Shown: piece after piece, positions 20,944 to 29,997 of the stretch
Layout: each line of letters opens with the position of its first letter
How positions within the stretch are numbered: the stretch's first letter is position 1
Origin: Pseudomonas umsongensis
GTDB taxonomy: Bacteria > Pseudomonadota > Gammaproteobacteria > Pseudomonadales > Pseudomonadaceae
Direction: 5' to 3'
Assembly: GCF_002236105.1 (NCBI RefSeq)
Contig: NZ_NIWU01000001.1
Location: 1,178,001-1,242,000 of the forward strand
Length of the DNA: 64,000 nt
Notes under the pieces: model-generated
Databases searched by the model: none
What the model saw: only the letters and a program-made list of their open reading frames with translations
Told to the model about the DNA's origin: nothing
Position numbers and translations under genes: made by a program

Positions 20944-22137
20944 TTAGTAGAGGCATTCCACGGCCATGGCCGTCGCTTCGCCGCCACCGATGCAAATCGC
21001 TGCAACGCCGCGCTTCAGGCCTTTCTGGCGCAGGGCCGAGAGCAAGGTCACCAGGATCCGTGCGCCAGAGGCGCCAATGGGGTGGCCGAGGGCGCAGGCG
21101 CCGCCGTGCACGTTGAGTTTTTCGTGAGGGATTTCCAGCTTGGTCATGGTCACCAGGCTGACCACGGCGAAGGCTTCGTTGACTTCCACCAGATCGACGT
21201 CGTCCAGCGACCAACCGGTTTTCTTCATCAATTTCTCGATCGCGCCCACCGGTGCAACCGGGAACAGGCTCGGCGTATCGGCGAATGCCGCATGACCGTG
21301 GATCACCGCCAGTGGCTTGAGGCCACGCTTGCCGGCTTCGGAACGGCGCATCAGCACCAGTGCCGCCGCGCCGTCGGAGATGGAGCTGGAGTTGGCCGCC
21401 GTCACGGTACCGCCATCGCGAAACGCCGGTTTCAGCGAGGCAATCTTGTCCAGTCGGGCTTTCGGTGGCTGCTCGTCGTTGCTGATCGTCACCTGTTCCT
21501 TGCCGACGGTGACGGTCAACGGCACGATCTCGTCCTTGAAGCTGCCATCCTTGATGGCCTGCTGGGCGCGGGTGGTCGAGGCCACCGCAAACGCATCCTG
21601 GGCTTCGCGGCTGAAACCATTGGTTTCGGCGCAGTCTTCGGCGAAGGTTCCCATCAGGCGTCCCTTGTCGTAGGCGTCTTCCAGGCCGTCGAGGAACATT
21701 GAATCCAGCACCCGCCCATGCCCCATGCGATAGCCACTGCGTGCACGGTCCAACAGGTACGGCGCGTTGGACATGCTTTCCATGCCACCGGCGACTACCA
21801 CCTCGGCGCTGCCGGCCACCAGCATGTCATGGGCCAGGATGGCCGCTTCCATGCCCGAGCCGCACATCTTGTTGAGGGTGGTGCAACGGGTCGATTTATC
21901 CAGGCCGGCGCCCAGTGCCGCCTGACGCGCAGGCGCCTGGCCCTGGCCGGCAGGCAATACGCAGCCGAACAGCACTTCGTCGACGGCATCGCTGGCAACG
22001 CCAGCACGTTCCACCGCGGCCTTGATGGCGGCGGCACCGAGTTGCGGCGCCGTGAGGCTTTTCAGTTCGCCCTGGAAGCCGCCCATCGGGGTGCGCACGG
22101 CGCTGACGATAACAATTGGATCGTTGGCAATAGTCAT
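20944..22137 (-). CDS. fadAx: Acetyl-CoA acetyltransferase / 2-methylacetoacetyl-CoA thiolase
   Basis: A 397-residue thiolase. The nucleophilic Cys92 is in [11 protein letters not shown]. The second active-site loop NEAFAV, the His of [17 protein letters not shown] and the C-terminal base Cys in [12 protein letters not shown] are all present, so the enzyme looks fully active. In many thiolases the His loop reads GGAIALGHP; here Cys replaces Ile. AAGGAGG stands seven bases before the ATG at 22137. It follows the SDR dehydrogenase gene by 12 bp and would cleave 2-methylacetoacetyl-CoA, or acetoacetyl-CoA, in the last step of the cluster's pathway. Confidence 0.92.
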   Translation of the reverse strand: MTIANDPIVIVSAVRTPMGGFQGELKSLTAPQLGAAAIKAAVERAGVASDAVDEVLFGCVLPAGQGQAPARQAALGAGLDKSTRCTTLNKMCGSGMEAAILAHDMLVAGSAEVVVAGGMESMSNAPYLLDRARSGYRMGHGRVLDSMFLDGLEDAYDKGRLMGTFAEDCAETNGFSREAQDAFAVASTTRAQQAIKDGSFKDEIVPLTVTVGKEQVTISNDEQPPKARLDKIASLKPAFRDGGTVTAANSSSISDGAAALVLMRRSEAGKRGLKPLAVIHGHAAFADTPSLFPVAPVGAIEKLMKKTGWSLDDVDLVEVNEAFAVVSLVTMTKLEIPHEKLNVHGGACALGHPIGASGARILVTLLSALRQKGLKRGVAAICIGGGEATAMAVECLY

Positions 22138-22149
22138 GACAAATCCTCC

Positions 22150-22911
22150 TTATTTGGCCGCCATGCGCAAGGCACCGTCGAGACGGATCACCTCGCCATT
22201 GAGCATGCTGTTTTCAATGATATGCCGGACCAGCGAAGCGTACTCGGCGGGTTTGCCCAGGCGCGGTGGAAACGGCACGCCGGCAGCCAGGGAGTCGCGC
22301 ACTTCCTGGGTCATGCCGGCCATCATCGGCGTTTCGAAAATGCCCGGGGCGATGGTCATCACGCGGATACCGAAGCGCGCCAGTTCACGGGCGGCCGGCA
22401 AGGTCAGGCTGACGATCGCCCCCTTGGACGCCGAGTACGCCGCCTGGCCGATCTGGCCGTCGTAAGCCGCCGCAGAGGCGGTGTTGATGATCACGCCGCG
22501 CTCGCCATCGGCGTCCGCTTCGGTTTCGGCAATCGCCGCCGAGGCCAGGCGCAACATGTTGAAGCTGCCGATCAGGTTGACGTTGATCACCTGGCTGAAG
22601 CTTGCCAGCGCATGCGGACCGTTCTTGCCCAGGATCTTTTCGCCACGCACGATGCCGGCACAGTTGACCAGGCCATTGAGGCCACCGAAGGCCTTGACCG
22701 TTGCCTGCACCGCGGCCTCGGCCGCTGCTTCGCTGCTGATGTCCGCCACCACGCTTTGCGCGCCCAGGCGCTGGGCCTGCGCCGCGACAGCCTCGGCATT
22801 CATGTCCACCAGCATCACCTTGGCGCCGGCCGCGACCAGCATTTCAGCGGTGGCCGCACCAAGGCCGGAAGCACCGCCGGTGACGAGAAAAACCTTGTTT
22901 TCGATCTGCAT
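22150..22911 (-). CDS. fadB2x: SDR 3-hydroxyacyl-CoA dehydrogenase type 2 (HSD17B10-like)
   Basis: A 253-residue short-chain dehydrogenase. The nucleotide-binding motif VTGGASGLG lies at 8-16, the NAG-equivalent is VNCAGI, and the catalytic Tyr-Lys is in [10 protein letters not shown]. The C-terminal half ([20 protein letters not shown]...[13 protein letters not shown]) resembles human type 2 3-hydroxyacyl-CoA dehydrogenase, which acts on 2-methyl-3-hydroxybutyryl-CoA in isoleucine breakdown. The ATG at 22911 has AAGGAAA upstream. It lies between the AMP-forming ligase and the thiolase with short gaps of 12-16 bp, so co-transcription is likely. Confidence 0.9.
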   Translation of the reverse strand: MQIENKVFLVTGGASGLGAATAEMLVAAGAKVMLVDMNAEAVAAQAQRLGAQSVVADISSEAAAEAAVQATVKAFGGLNGLVNCAGIVRGEKILGKNGPHALASFSQVINVNLIGSFNMLRLASAAIAETEADADGERGVIINTASAAAYDGQIGQAAYSASKGAIVSLTLPAARELARFGIRVMTIAPGIFETPMMAGMTQEVRDSLAAGVPFPPRLGKPAEYASLVRHIIENSMLNGEVIRLDGALRMAAK

Positions 22912-22927
22912 GATTGTTTCCTTGGAT

Positions 22928-24592
22928 TCAAGCTGGAACGTTCTTCGCCGCGGCCTCTTGAGCCTTGGCGACTTCCTGGTTGCGCAAGATAAAGCGCTGC
23001 AATTTGCCGCTTGGGGTTTTCGGCAACTCGCTGACAAATTCGATTTCGCGGGGATACGAGTGCGCCGCCAGGCGCTTGCGCACGTATTGGCGCAACTCTT
23101 CGGCCAGCTCCGGGGTTGCGCGGTATTGCGAGCAGATCACGACGAAGGCCTTGACCAGCTCGGTGCGCTCCGGATCGGGCTTGCCGACCACTGCGGCTTC
23201 CACCACCGCCGGGTGCTCGATCAATGCGCTTTCCACATCGAACGGGCCGACGCGGTAGCCGGAGGTGGTGATCACGTCGTCGCTACGGCCGACGAAGCTG
23301 ATGCTGCCGTCCGGGTTCCACTCGACCGTGTCGCCGCTCAAGTAGTAATTGCCGACGAAGGCCTTGGTCGGCGCGCCTTCGTAGCCAGCGAACCAGCACA
23401 TCGGCGATTGGGTACGGTCGATGGCGAGAATCCCCGGCTGGCCGACGCCCAGTTCCCGGTAGGCATCGTCCAGCACCACGATGCGGTGGCCGGGCGAGGC
23501 AAAACCGGCGGCGCCCATATGGATCGGGTGCTCCAGGCCATGGTGGTTACACAGCACCATGCCCAGTTCGGTCTGGCCGTAATGGTCATGGATGACCACG
23601 TCCAGGTTATCGGCGAACCAACGGATCACTTCCGGGTTCAGCGGCTCGCCGGCGCTGCTGACAATGCGCAGCTTGCCCTTGATCGACCTGGCGAATTCCT
23701 CGCCACCGGCGATCAACAGGCGATAAGCCGTCGGTGAGCCGGTGAGGTTGGTGATCCCGTACTTGTTGATCACCCGGCAGGTGCTTTCCAGGGTGAACGG
23801 ACCATCGTAGAAAGTAATCGGATGCCCCATGGACAGCGGACCTGTCACGCCGAAATAGATGCCATAGGCCCAGCCCGGGTCGGCCAGGTTCCAGAAGGCG
23901 TCTTCGGGGCGCAGATCCACTGCGTCAAGGGTGTAGCCCTTGAAGGCGGCGATGGCCTTGAGCGGCACCGACAGCGCTTTTGAAGGGCCAGTGGTGCCCG
24001 AGGTAAACATCAGCAGGAACGGGTCTTCGCCGGTCAGCAGCACCGGTTCGCAATCATTGCCGTAGTTGGCCAGTTCGGCCCAGAAGCTGTAGTCACCACG
24101 GACAATGCCCTGCCCTTTGGCACCTGCGACGGTGACGATGGTTGGGCAGTCGGCGATTTCCGCGAGTTTCGAGCGATTGACCGCGTCGGTCACCACTACT
24201 TTGGCTCCGGAACTACCCAGGCGATGCTCGATGGCCTTGGGGCCGAAAGCGGTGAACAACGGTTGATACACCGCGCCGATGCGCCAGGTGGCAAACACGG
24301 TGATCAGCAATTCGATATTGCGTGGCAGGAGCCCGGCGACTTTGTCGCCTTTCTTCACGCCTTGGGCCAGCAGGAAGTTGGCGAAACGCGCGGCTTTGTC
24401 CTGCAGGTCGGTGAAAGTGTAGGTCGCGCTGGTGCCGTCACGTCCCTCCCAGAACAACGCGATACGCCCAGGGAGCGCATGCCGGTCGCAACATTCGATA
24501 CAGGCGTTGAGAGCGGTCAGATTGCCTGCGAGTGCGGCATCGACGGTGTGCTGGTAGTTGAACTGTGAAACAGCAGACAAGTAATCGCGCAT
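22928..24592 (-). CDS. fadDx: AMP-forming acyl-CoA synthetase (short-chain)
   Basis: A 554-residue ANL-superfamily ligase that activates a carboxylic acid to its CoA ester through an acyl-adenylate. The P-loop-like [33 protein letters not shown]...[15 protein letters not shown] hinge and the C-terminal catalytic Lys in [12 protein letters not shown] are present. I chose the ATG at 24592 (MRDYLSAVS). The frame continues 40 codons upstream into repeat-rich sequence. The leader carries AACAAAAA, which fits an Hfq/Crc motif. It is the first gene of the reverse operon and supplies CoA thioesters to the enzymes that follow; the preferred acid is unknown. Confidence 0.9.
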   Translation of the reverse strand: MRDYLSAVSQFNYQHTVDAALAGNLTALNACIECCDRHALPGRIALFWEGRDGTSATYTFTDLQDKAARFANFLLAQGVKKGDKVAGLLPRNIELLITVFATWRIGAVYQPLFTAFGPKAIEHRLGSSGAKVVVTDAVNRSKLAEIADCPTIVTVAGAKGQGIVRGDYSFWAELANYGNDCEPVLLTGEDPFLLMFTSGTTGPSKALSVPLKAIAAFKGYTLDAVDLRPEDAFWNLADPGWAYGIYFGVTGPLSMGHPITFYDGPFTLESTCRVINKYGITNLTGSPTAYRLLIAGGEEFARSIKGKLRIVSSAGEPLNPEVIRWFADNLDVVIHDHYGQTELGMVLCNHHGLEHPIHMGAAGFASPGHRIVVLDDAYRELGVGQPGILAIDRTQSPMCWFAGYEGAPTKAFVGNYYLSGDTVEWNPDGSISFVGRSDDVITTSGYRVGPFDVESALIEHPAVVEAAVVGKPDPERTELVKAFVVICSQYRATPELAEELRQYVRKRLAAHSYPREIEFVSELPKTPSGKLQRFILRNQEVAKAQEAAAKNVPA

Positions 24593-24609
24593 TGCCAGAG
24601 TCCCTGTAT

Positions 24610-24617
24610 TTTTTGTT
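24610..24617 (-). promoter_or_regulatory. Possible Hfq/Crc motif in the acyl-CoA synthetase leader
   Basis: Read on the minus strand, AACAAAAA fits AANAANAA and lies 18 bases before the start at 24592. Together with a similar motif at 16378-16385 it would place both acyl-CoA operons under catabolite repression. Confidence 0.35.
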
Positions 24618-24732
24618 AGGTGGGGGAACCGTAACCAACAGGGAAATACTCGCTCCAGGCGGGGTGTGGGGCAATGGTCAAAGTTATCAAGTTGCTTGAC
24701 TGGTTTGGCCAAAAACCAACCTGGGAACGCGA

Positions 24733-24838
24733 TCCCTGTAGGAGCTGCCGCAGGCTGCGATCTTTTGATCTGTTTTTCAGCGGCCCCGAAAAGATCAGGA
24801 TCAAAAGATCGCAGCCTGCGGCAGCTCCTACAGGGGGG
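24733..24838. repeat. REP-like inverted pair, GTAGGAGCTGCCGCAGGCTGCGATC type
   Basis: Nearly perfect arms of about 40 bases (GGAGCTGCCGCAGGCTGCGA then TCTTTTGATC, and complement) surround a short variable middle. The pair separates the acyl-CoA operon from the convergent end of its neighbouring regulator. Confidence 0.9.
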
Positions 24839-25855
24839 TTAGGGAGATTCGTTGAGAATCAAACTGCGGTAATGCCCGGGGTTGGACCCCGACCATTTGC
24901 GAAATGCCTTGTAGAACGAACTTGTATCGGCAAACCCCAGCCGGGCGGCGATGTCGGCGAAGCTGATGGCTGGTTCCGCCAGCCAGGCGATGGCCAGTTC
25001 CTTGCGCACGCTGTCCTTGAGCCCCTGATACGTCTGGCCTTCCTCGGCAAGGCGACGGCGCAGGGTCGAGGCCGACATGCACAGGCGTTGCGCCAGGGTT
25101 TCGGTCTCCGGCCACTGCTCGGCGGGTAGTTGCCGCAGGTCCTGCTTGATCCGGCTGGCCAGGCTTTGCGGGTCGCGGTACTTGACCAGGATGTTGGCCG
25201 GCGCATGGGCCAGGAAGCGCCGCAGCTCCTCAAGGCTGCGCTTGATCGGCAGGCCCAGGCAGTCAGCGGAAAAGATCATCCGTGTACGTGGTCGGTCGAA
25301 ACGCAGGTTCTCGGAGAACATCACCTGATAGTCATGGCAGAAATCCGGCTGCGCACAGCGCAGCTCGATCGCCAGGATCGGAATTCGGCGTCCGGCCAGC
25401 CAACAGGCCACGCCGTGCACGATCATCCAATAGGTAAAGTAAGTGAAGGCCCGACGCGGTTCATGGTCGTCCTCGAGCAACACGATTTCCGCCAGGCTTT
25501 GCTGATGAACCAGCTCGGCAGGCATGCGCTCAAGCATCAACGAAAGGAAACTCAAACCCGTGGTGAGCCCGGCGGCCAGGCTGGGCTGGACCATGGCGCA
25601 GCGACAGAGGAACTCCAGGCTGCCGGATTTGAGCTTGCGCGGGTCCATGCCGAAAAACTCGTCATCCCCACGCCGCGCCAGCAAGCGCCACAAGCGCGCA
25701 TAAGCGCTGGCCGCAACACGGGCGTCGCTGCTGGCGAGCAATGCCGGATCAATGCCGACCTTGTGCAATACCTCATCGGTGGCTGCGCCCGGCTCGCAAC
25801 TTTGCAGCAGCGCTTCACGCACCAACTGAATGGAAATGGTGTCTTTTTCCGACAT
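24839..25855 (-). CDS. AraC-family transcriptional regulator (OruR/ArgR-like, arabinose-binding-type N-domain)
   Basis: A 338-residue regulator. The N-terminal 200 residues resemble the Arabinose_bd-type domain of OruR and related proteins (VREALLQSCEPGAATDEVLHKVGID...FGMDPRKLKSGSLEFLCRC). The C-terminal 100 residues form the AraC DNA-binding domain: ETLAQRLCMSASTLRRRLAEEG, then ISFADIAARLGFADTSSFYKAFRKWSG-type second helix-turn-helix with the PGHYR tail. It is transcribed in the same direction as, and directly before, the acyl-CoA cluster, so it is the likely regulator of that cluster. This is an inference from position. The ATG at 25855 has no strong ribosome site. Confidence 0.88.
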   Translation of the reverse strand: MSEKDTISIQLVREALLQSCEPGAATDEVLHKVGIDPALLASSDARVAASAYARLWRLLARRGDDEFFGMDPRKLKSGSLEFLCRCAMVQPSLAAGLTTGLSFLSLMLERMPAELVHQQSLAEIVLLEDDHEPRRAFTYFTYWMIVHGVACWLAGRRIPILAIELRCAQPDFCHDYQVMFSENLRFDRPRTRMIFSADCLGLPIKRSLEELRRFLAHAPANILVKYRDPQSLASRIKQDLRQLPAEQWPETETLAQRLCMSASTLRRRLAEEGQTYQGLKDSVRKELAIAWLAEPAISFADIAARLGFADTSSFYKAFRKWSGSNPGHYRSLILNESP

Positions 25856-25966
25856 TACGCGAGGCGAGCCCTGTTCTGGTTCGAGGAGGTGGGCATATTA
25901 ACGCAGCCGCCTGCCTGGCGCAGATCCCTGTAGCAGGTGGCTTATCGGTGAAGGTGGCTGGTAGCC

Positions 25967-26062
25967 TATCTTTTGTTGACTGCGTACATATCCGTTCCTG
26001 CGGTAACGGCCGCTTATCTTTTGTTGACTGCGTACATATCCATTCCTGCGGTAACGGCCGCT
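25967..26062. repeat. Two tandem 48-bp direct repeats
   Basis: A 48-base unit beginning TATCTTTTGTTGACTGCGTA occurs twice, at 25967-26014 and 26015-26062, with one mismatch (CCGTTCC against CCATTCC). It contains the GTACATATCC...CTGCGGTAACGGCC segment that starts each composite repeat downstream. Confidence 0.9.
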
Positions 26063-26336
26063 TATGGTTTCGCTTTTACAGCGACTCCCTTTTTCAAACG
26101 CCAAAAAGGAAGCAAAAGGCTGTGCCCCACCACTCGGTGCCTCGCTAGGGCTCGGCATGCCAGAACGAAGGCATTGCTCCGTGGGTCGCCGCGATGGGCC
26201 GTCCCTGGCCCAGCGCGGCTAAACCGGCGTCCTGCCGGTTTACCCACTGCGCAATGCCTGCGTTCGGCCATCGTGGTTAACGGGGCGCCCGCGATCAAAA
26301 GCAAAGCGAGGCGGCCTGAAAGCCGACCTGCTTTTG
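26032..26336 (+). repeat. Composite intergenic repeat, copy A
   Basis: This element of about 300 bp runs from GTACATATCCATTCCTGCGG to the GAGGCGGCCT...GACCTG end. Internal hairpins include CCTTTTT...AAAAAGG type arms, AAACCGGCGTCCTGCCGGTTT-like arms near 26220-26245 and a CCCTGGCCCAGCG segment. A forward copy B, reverse copies C, D and E, and fragments occur in this window. Short open frames across it differ between copies, so I treat it as non-coding. Confidence 0.9.
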
Positions 26337-26354
26337 GTGATGCCTGTGCTTTGA

Positions 26355-26384
26355 TCGTTCCCACGCTCTGCGTGGGAATGCCGC
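26355..26384. repeat. Short palindrome GTTCCCACGCTCTGCGTGGGAA
   Basis: CGTTCCCACGC and GCGTGGGAATG form a near-perfect hairpin. Related copies lie near 40652-40681, 40763-40790, 41253-41283 and 41668-41697, always linked to the composite repeat. It is a common small intergenic palindrome in Pseudomonas. Confidence 0.85.
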
Positions 26385-26484
26385 CAGGGACGCTCCGCGT
26401 TCCGCTGACGACGCATTAATTGAGCCGTGCGCAACGGTGATGCGGGGCGTCACAGGAAGCCCTATGTGAAATCGGTTGTCGGAG

Positions 26485-26790
26485 TACATATCCATTCCTG
26501 CGGTAACGGCCACTTAGGGTTTCGCCCTTACGGCGACTCCCTTTTTCAAACGCCAAAAAGGAAGCAATAGGCTTTTGCCCCACCACTCGGTGCCTCGCTT
26601 AGGCTCGGCATGCCCTCTCTCCGGCATTGCTCCGTGGGTCGCCGCGCTGGGCCATCCCTGGCCCAGCGCGGCTAAACCGGCGTCCTGCCGGTTTACCCAC
26701 TGCGCAATGCCTGCGTTCGGCCATAGTGGTTAACGGGGCGCCCGCGATCAACAGCAAGGCGAGGCGGCCTTAAAGCCGACCTGACTTTGA
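26485..26790 (+). repeat. Composite intergenic repeat, copy B
   Basis: Same orientation and near identity with copy A over about 300 bp, with a few substitutions and small indels. The linker between A and B carries the GTTCCCACGC palindrome and a segment (CGTCACAGGAAGCC) also found, inverted, between the copies at 41.2-41.6 kb. Confidence 0.9.
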
Positions 26791-26809
26791 CGGATGCACC
26801 TGGATCCCC

Positions 26810-26926
26810 TGTAGGAGCGAGCATGCTCCGGGCGGCGTTCCGACGATGGTCATTAACGATGACGCTGGGCACCTGTCAGCCCGCGGCGCTCTCAGGTTCA
26901 TCGCGAGCATGCTCGCTCCTACAGAG
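26810..26926. repeat. REP pair (REPIN), GTAGGAGCGAGCATGCTC type
   Basis: Arms CTGTAGGAGCGAGCATGCTC and complement (ending near 26926) flank about 65 bp. It stands between forward copy B and reverse copy C of the composite repeat. Confidence 0.85.
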
Positions 26927-26945
26927 GGATGAGTACATCCGCGAA

Positions 26946-27247
26946 ATCAGGTCGGCTGTCAGGCCGCCTCGCTGTCGCTTTGGCTTTTGATTTTCTTGCC
27001 CCATCGAGAGGCCGAGTGGAGGTTCTGCGCAGTGGGTAAACCGGCATGGATGCCGGTTTAGCCGCGCTGGGCCAGGGATGGCCCATCGCGGCGACCCACG
27101 GAGCAGGACCGGAGCGAGGGCATGCCGAGCATTAGCGAGGCACCGAACGCCAGGGGCAAGAGCCCTTGGTTACTTGGGGCTCTTCCAAGTGACTCGCTGT
27201 AAAAGCGAAACCCTAAGTGGCCGTTACCGCAGGAATGGATATGTACT
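26946..27247 (-). repeat. Composite intergenic repeat, copy C (inverted)
   Basis: Inverted relative to copies A and B. The outer ends match, but the internal module differs: where other copies have CCTTTTT...AAAAAGG, this copy has AAGAGCCC (27158-27165) facing GGGCTCTT (27177-27184). The middle near 26985-27020 is also replaced. A 48-bp tail fragment of another copy follows at 27305-27352. Confidence 0.85.
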
Positions 27248-27304
27248 CAGTCCCCCCCCCCATTGGCCGCCAGGACGCCTTCGCCGGCAAGCCTGGCTCC
27301 TACA

Positions 27305-27352
27305 GTAAAAGCGAAACCCTAAGCGGCCGTTACCGCAGCAACGAATAAGTAC
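27305..27352 (-). repeat. Composite repeat fragment
   Basis: The segment AAAAGCGAAACCCTAAGCGG through CCGTTACCGCAGCAACG repeats the end of copy C after a gap of about 60 bp. No gene is seen anywhere in 25856-27457; the stretch is made of the repeats listed here. Confidence 0.75.
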
Positions 27353-27457
27353 TCTATCAACAAACAACGATTCCAATGGTTCTTCATCCAACCGAACTCC
27401 ACCCAAAAGGCCAAGGTCAACCCTTTGACCGCCCAACCTTTAACCCGGAGATCAATG

Positions 27458-28315
27458 ATGAACGACTACCCAAAACCACCCTTCCCCAAACAACACCAAC
27501 CCGTCCCCGGCTCCCAACGCAAAATGGACCCGTACCCCGATTGCGGCGAGCAGAGCTACAAGGGTTCGGGTCGACTGACCGGCAAGATTGCCCTGATTAC
27601 CGGGGGCGATAGCGGCATAGGCCGCGCGGTAGCCATTGCCTTCGCCCGTGAAGGTGCCGACGTGGCCGTGGCGTATCTTGATGAGCAGGAAGATGCGCAG
27701 GAAACCGCGCGCTGGGTTGAACAGGCTGGCCGCCAATGCCTGCTGCTGCCCGGCGACCTGGCGCACAAGGTGCATTGCCGGGCATTGGTGGAGAAAACGG
27801 TCGAGCGCTTCGGCCGCATCGACATCCTGGTCAACAACGCGGCGTTCCAGATGACCCACGAAAACCTAGAGGACATTCCTGACGAAGAATGGGTGATGAC
27901 CTTCGACGTCAACATCACCGCCATTTTCAGGATCTGCCAGGCGGCCCTCAAGCACATGCAGCCCGGCAGTTCGATTATCAACACCAGCTCGGTCAACTCC
28001 GACATGCCCAACCCCACCCTGCTGGCGTATGCCACGACCAAGGGCGCGATCGCCAACTTCACCGCCGGCCTGGCGCAAATGCTCGGACCGAAGAATATCC
28101 GGGTCAACAGCGTGGCGCCGGGACCGATCTGGACGCCGCTGATCGTCTCGACCATGCCAGAGGAAACGGTACAGAACTTCGGCGCCAACACCCCGCTTGG
28201 CCGTCCGGGCCAGCCGGTGGAAGTGGCGCCGATCTATGTGCTACTGGCCTCGGACGAAGGCAGCTACATCACCGGCCAGCGTTTTGGGGTGACCGGGGGC
28301 AAGCCGATCCTGTGA
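27458..28315 (+). CDS. SDR-family oxidoreductase (YghA-like, N-terminally extended)
   Basis: A 285-residue short-chain dehydrogenase. An N-terminal tail of about 40 residues (PKPPFPKQHQPVPGSQRKMD...PDCGEQSYKGSG) precedes the Rossmann motif ITGGDSGIGRA, as in E. coli YghA and stress-associated Gram-positive SDRs. NNAAFQM follows, and the catalytic Tyr-Lys is in AYATTKGAIANF. The C-terminal PLGRPGQPVEVAPIYVLLASDEGSYITGQ is standard. CCGGAG lies seven bases before the ATG at 27458; the ATG at 27455 is too close to it. The substrate is unknown. YghA-like enzymes are linked to aldehyde or stress metabolism, and the antiporter and hemerythrin neighbours also suggest a stress region. Confidence 0.9.
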   Translation: MNDYPKPPFPKQHQPVPGSQRKMDPYPDCGEQSYKGSGRLTGKIALITGGDSGIGRAVAIAFAREGADVAVAYLDEQEDAQETARWVEQAGRQCLLLPGDLAHKVHCRALVEKTVERFGRIDILVNNAAFQMTHENLEDIPDEEWVMTFDVNITAIFRICQAALKHMQPGSSIINTSSVNSDMPNPTLLAYATTKGAIANFTAGLAQMLGPKNIRVNSVAPGPIWTPLIVSTMPEETVQNFGANTPLGRPGQPVEVAPIYVLLASDEGSYITGQRFGVTGGKPIL

Positions 28316-28413
28316 TAACGCGATGCCCCTGAAAAATGGAACCGGGCCACTGTTTCAATGCTCAACAGTTCACGGGCCCTGGGTGACGGGCCTTTCCATA
28401 TCTGGAGGTCGTC

Positions 28414-28446
28414 ATGTCCGCACCTTTCGTCAAACACGGGCCATGA
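28414..28446 (+). CDS. Ten-codon leader ORF coupled to the antiporter gene
   Basis: ATG TCC GCA ... GGG CCA TGA encodes MSAPFVKHGP. It has the best ribosome site of the region (GGAGG at 28404-28408, five bases before the ATG). Its stop overlaps the antiporter ATG as ATGA at 28443-28446. The antiporter itself has no good site, so ribosomes that finish this leader probably restart on the antiporter. It is too short to judge by homology. Confidence 0.5.
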   Translation: MSAPFVKHGP

Positions 28447-29792
28447 GTTTCATTGCCTGGGTTGCGGTGCTGGGTGCCGTGCTGCTGACGCTGGCACTGA
28501 CCTCGTCCTATCTGCGCTGGATGCCGGTGACCACCTCGGCCGTGTGCCTGGCGTTGGGGGTGGTCATCGGGCCGGCGGGGCTGGGCTGGCTGAGGCTGGA
28601 CATCAAGGACGCGGCGTTCTGGATGGAGCACCTGACGGAAGTCGCGGTGCTCTTTTCGTTGTTCGTCTGTGGCCTCAAGCTGCGCCTGCCCCTGAGGGAC
28701 CGAAGGTGGCGTGTAGCTTTCGGGCTGGCCGGGCCAGTCATGGTCCTGACCATTATCGGTGTTTGCCTGTTGCTGCATTATGCCTTCGCCTTGCCATGGG
28801 GACCGTCGCTGCTGATCGGCGCGATCCTGGCGCCCACCGACCCGGTACTGGCCTCGCTGGTACAGGTCAACGATGCCAAGGACGTCGACGCGGTGCGCTT
28901 CGGCCTGTCCGGTGAGGCCGGCCTCAACGATGGCATTGCATTTCCCTTCGTGATCCTGGGCTTGCTGTTTATCGAGCAAGGCAGCGGCGCATCCACCGCC
29001 TGGCTCGATGACTGGGCGCTCAAGCGCCTGCTATGGGCGGTGCCTGCGGGCTTGCTGGTCGGCTATTGCATGGGGCGCGTGATCGGGCGCCTCACATTGT
29101 CCATGCGCATCAGAAATGCAGACAGCACTCTGTCCCCCAACGACTACCTGACCTTTGCCCTTATCGCCCTGGCGTACGTCGCGGCAGAGTCGGTCCATGG
29201 CTACGGTTTCCTGTCGGTGTTCGCGGCGGGCCTGGGGTTGCGTCGGGCCGAGGTCAAGTCGATGGGGCACTCCCAGACGCCCGCCGAGCATCTGGTGCAG
29301 CCGGTGGTCGGTCATCAGAACGTCGAGCCCGATGCCGCCGTGCATGGCGATGTGGCGAACCTGGAGGAAGCGCAGGTGGCGGCCGGGATCATGATCGGCG
29401 ACATGCTGTCCTTTGGCAGCCTGGTCGAACGGGCCATGGAGGTGTTCCTGGTGACGTTGCTCGGGGTCGTGCTGGTGGGTCACTGGGACTGGCGCGCGCT
29501 GGCGGTTGCGTTGGTACTGTTCTGCGTGATCCGGCCGCTGATTGTCGCGCTGGTGCCTTGGGGAACGTTGCTTGACGGCAAGCAACGGCTGTTGATCGGC
29601 TGGTTCGGGATTCGCGGCATCGGTAGTTTTTACTACCTGTTCTACGCCTTGAATCACAACCTCGCACCGACGATGGCCACCTTGTGCACCGACCTCACGC
29701 TCTCGGTGGTCGCACTGAGCATTCTGATTCACGGCATCAGCACCCAGCCGCTTCTCGCCCACTATGAGCGGCAAAAGCCCCCATCTGCTTGA
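28443..29792 (+). CDS. Monovalent cation/proton antiporter (CPA1, NhaP-like)
   Basis: A 449-residue inner-membrane protein with 11-12 predicted helices. The core motif region GAILAPTDPVLASLVQV and GLSGEAGLNDGIAFPFVILGL carries the TD and ND residues expected in CPA1 Na+(K+)/H+ exchangers. A cytoplasmic insertion (about 270-325, KSMGHSQTPAEHLVQPVVGH and after) precedes the last helices, and WFGIRGIGSFYYLFYAL is typical. The ATG at 28443 overlaps the stop of a ten-codon leader ORF; longer in-frame starts such as 28323 precede the leader's ribosome site and are less likely. It exports Na+ or K+ in exchange for protons. Confidence 0.87.
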   Translation: MSFIAWVAVLGAVLLTLALTSSYLRWMPVTTSAVCLALGVVIGPAGLGWLRLDIKDAAFWMEHLTEVAVLFSLFVCGLKLRLPLRDRRWRVAFGLAGPVMVLTIIGVCLLLHYAFALPWGPSLLIGAILAPTDPVLASLVQVNDAKDVDAVRFGLSGEAGLNDGIAFPFVILGLLFIEQGSGASTAWLDDWALKRLLWAVPAGLLVGYCMGRVIGRLTLSMRIRNADSTLSPNDYLTFALIALAYVAAESVHGYGFLSVFAAGLGLRRAEVKSMGHSQTPAEHLVQPVVGHQNVEPDAAVHGDVANLEEAQVAAGIMIGDMLSFGSLVERAMEVFLVTLLGVVLVGHWDWRALAVALVLFCVIRPLIVALVPWGTLLDGKQRLLIGWFGIRGIGSFYYLFYALNHNLAPTMATLCTDLTLSVVALSILIHGISTQPLLAHYERQKPPSA

Positions 29793-29916
29793 TCGCTCAC
29801 GGCTGTGGCGAAGTGCATGAGCCAAATCCCGGCTTCATGCAGCCTGCATGACCCCTAATGGCCATTAGCGCTTGTAACCCATTGAATTTCAGGCGTTTAC
29901 CTGAGACATCAAAAAG

Positions 29917-29932
29917 CGGCACGACAAATGCT
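29917..29932 (+). promoter_or_regulatory. Possible sigma-54 promoter of the hemerythrin gene
   Basis: CGGCACGACAAATGCT matches TGGCACG-N4-TTGCT with two substitutions and keeps the invariant GG and GC ten bases apart. It lies 66 bp upstream of the hemerythrin start in an otherwise featureless gap. Confidence 0.45.
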
Positions 29933-29997
29933 CCACAACGATGAGTGTCCTGCGGAATTAACCGTGCGAGCTGCCCTCAATCTGGAGAAACCCGACC

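Noticed and set aside
25967..26062. Tandem 48-bp units as a possible CRISPR array
   Set aside because: Only two adjacent units without spacers, and no cas genes. They are part of the composite repeat cluster.
25898..27308. Short open frames across the composite repeats
   Set aside because: The frames differ between near-identical copies and are broken by small indels, so they are not conserved proteins.
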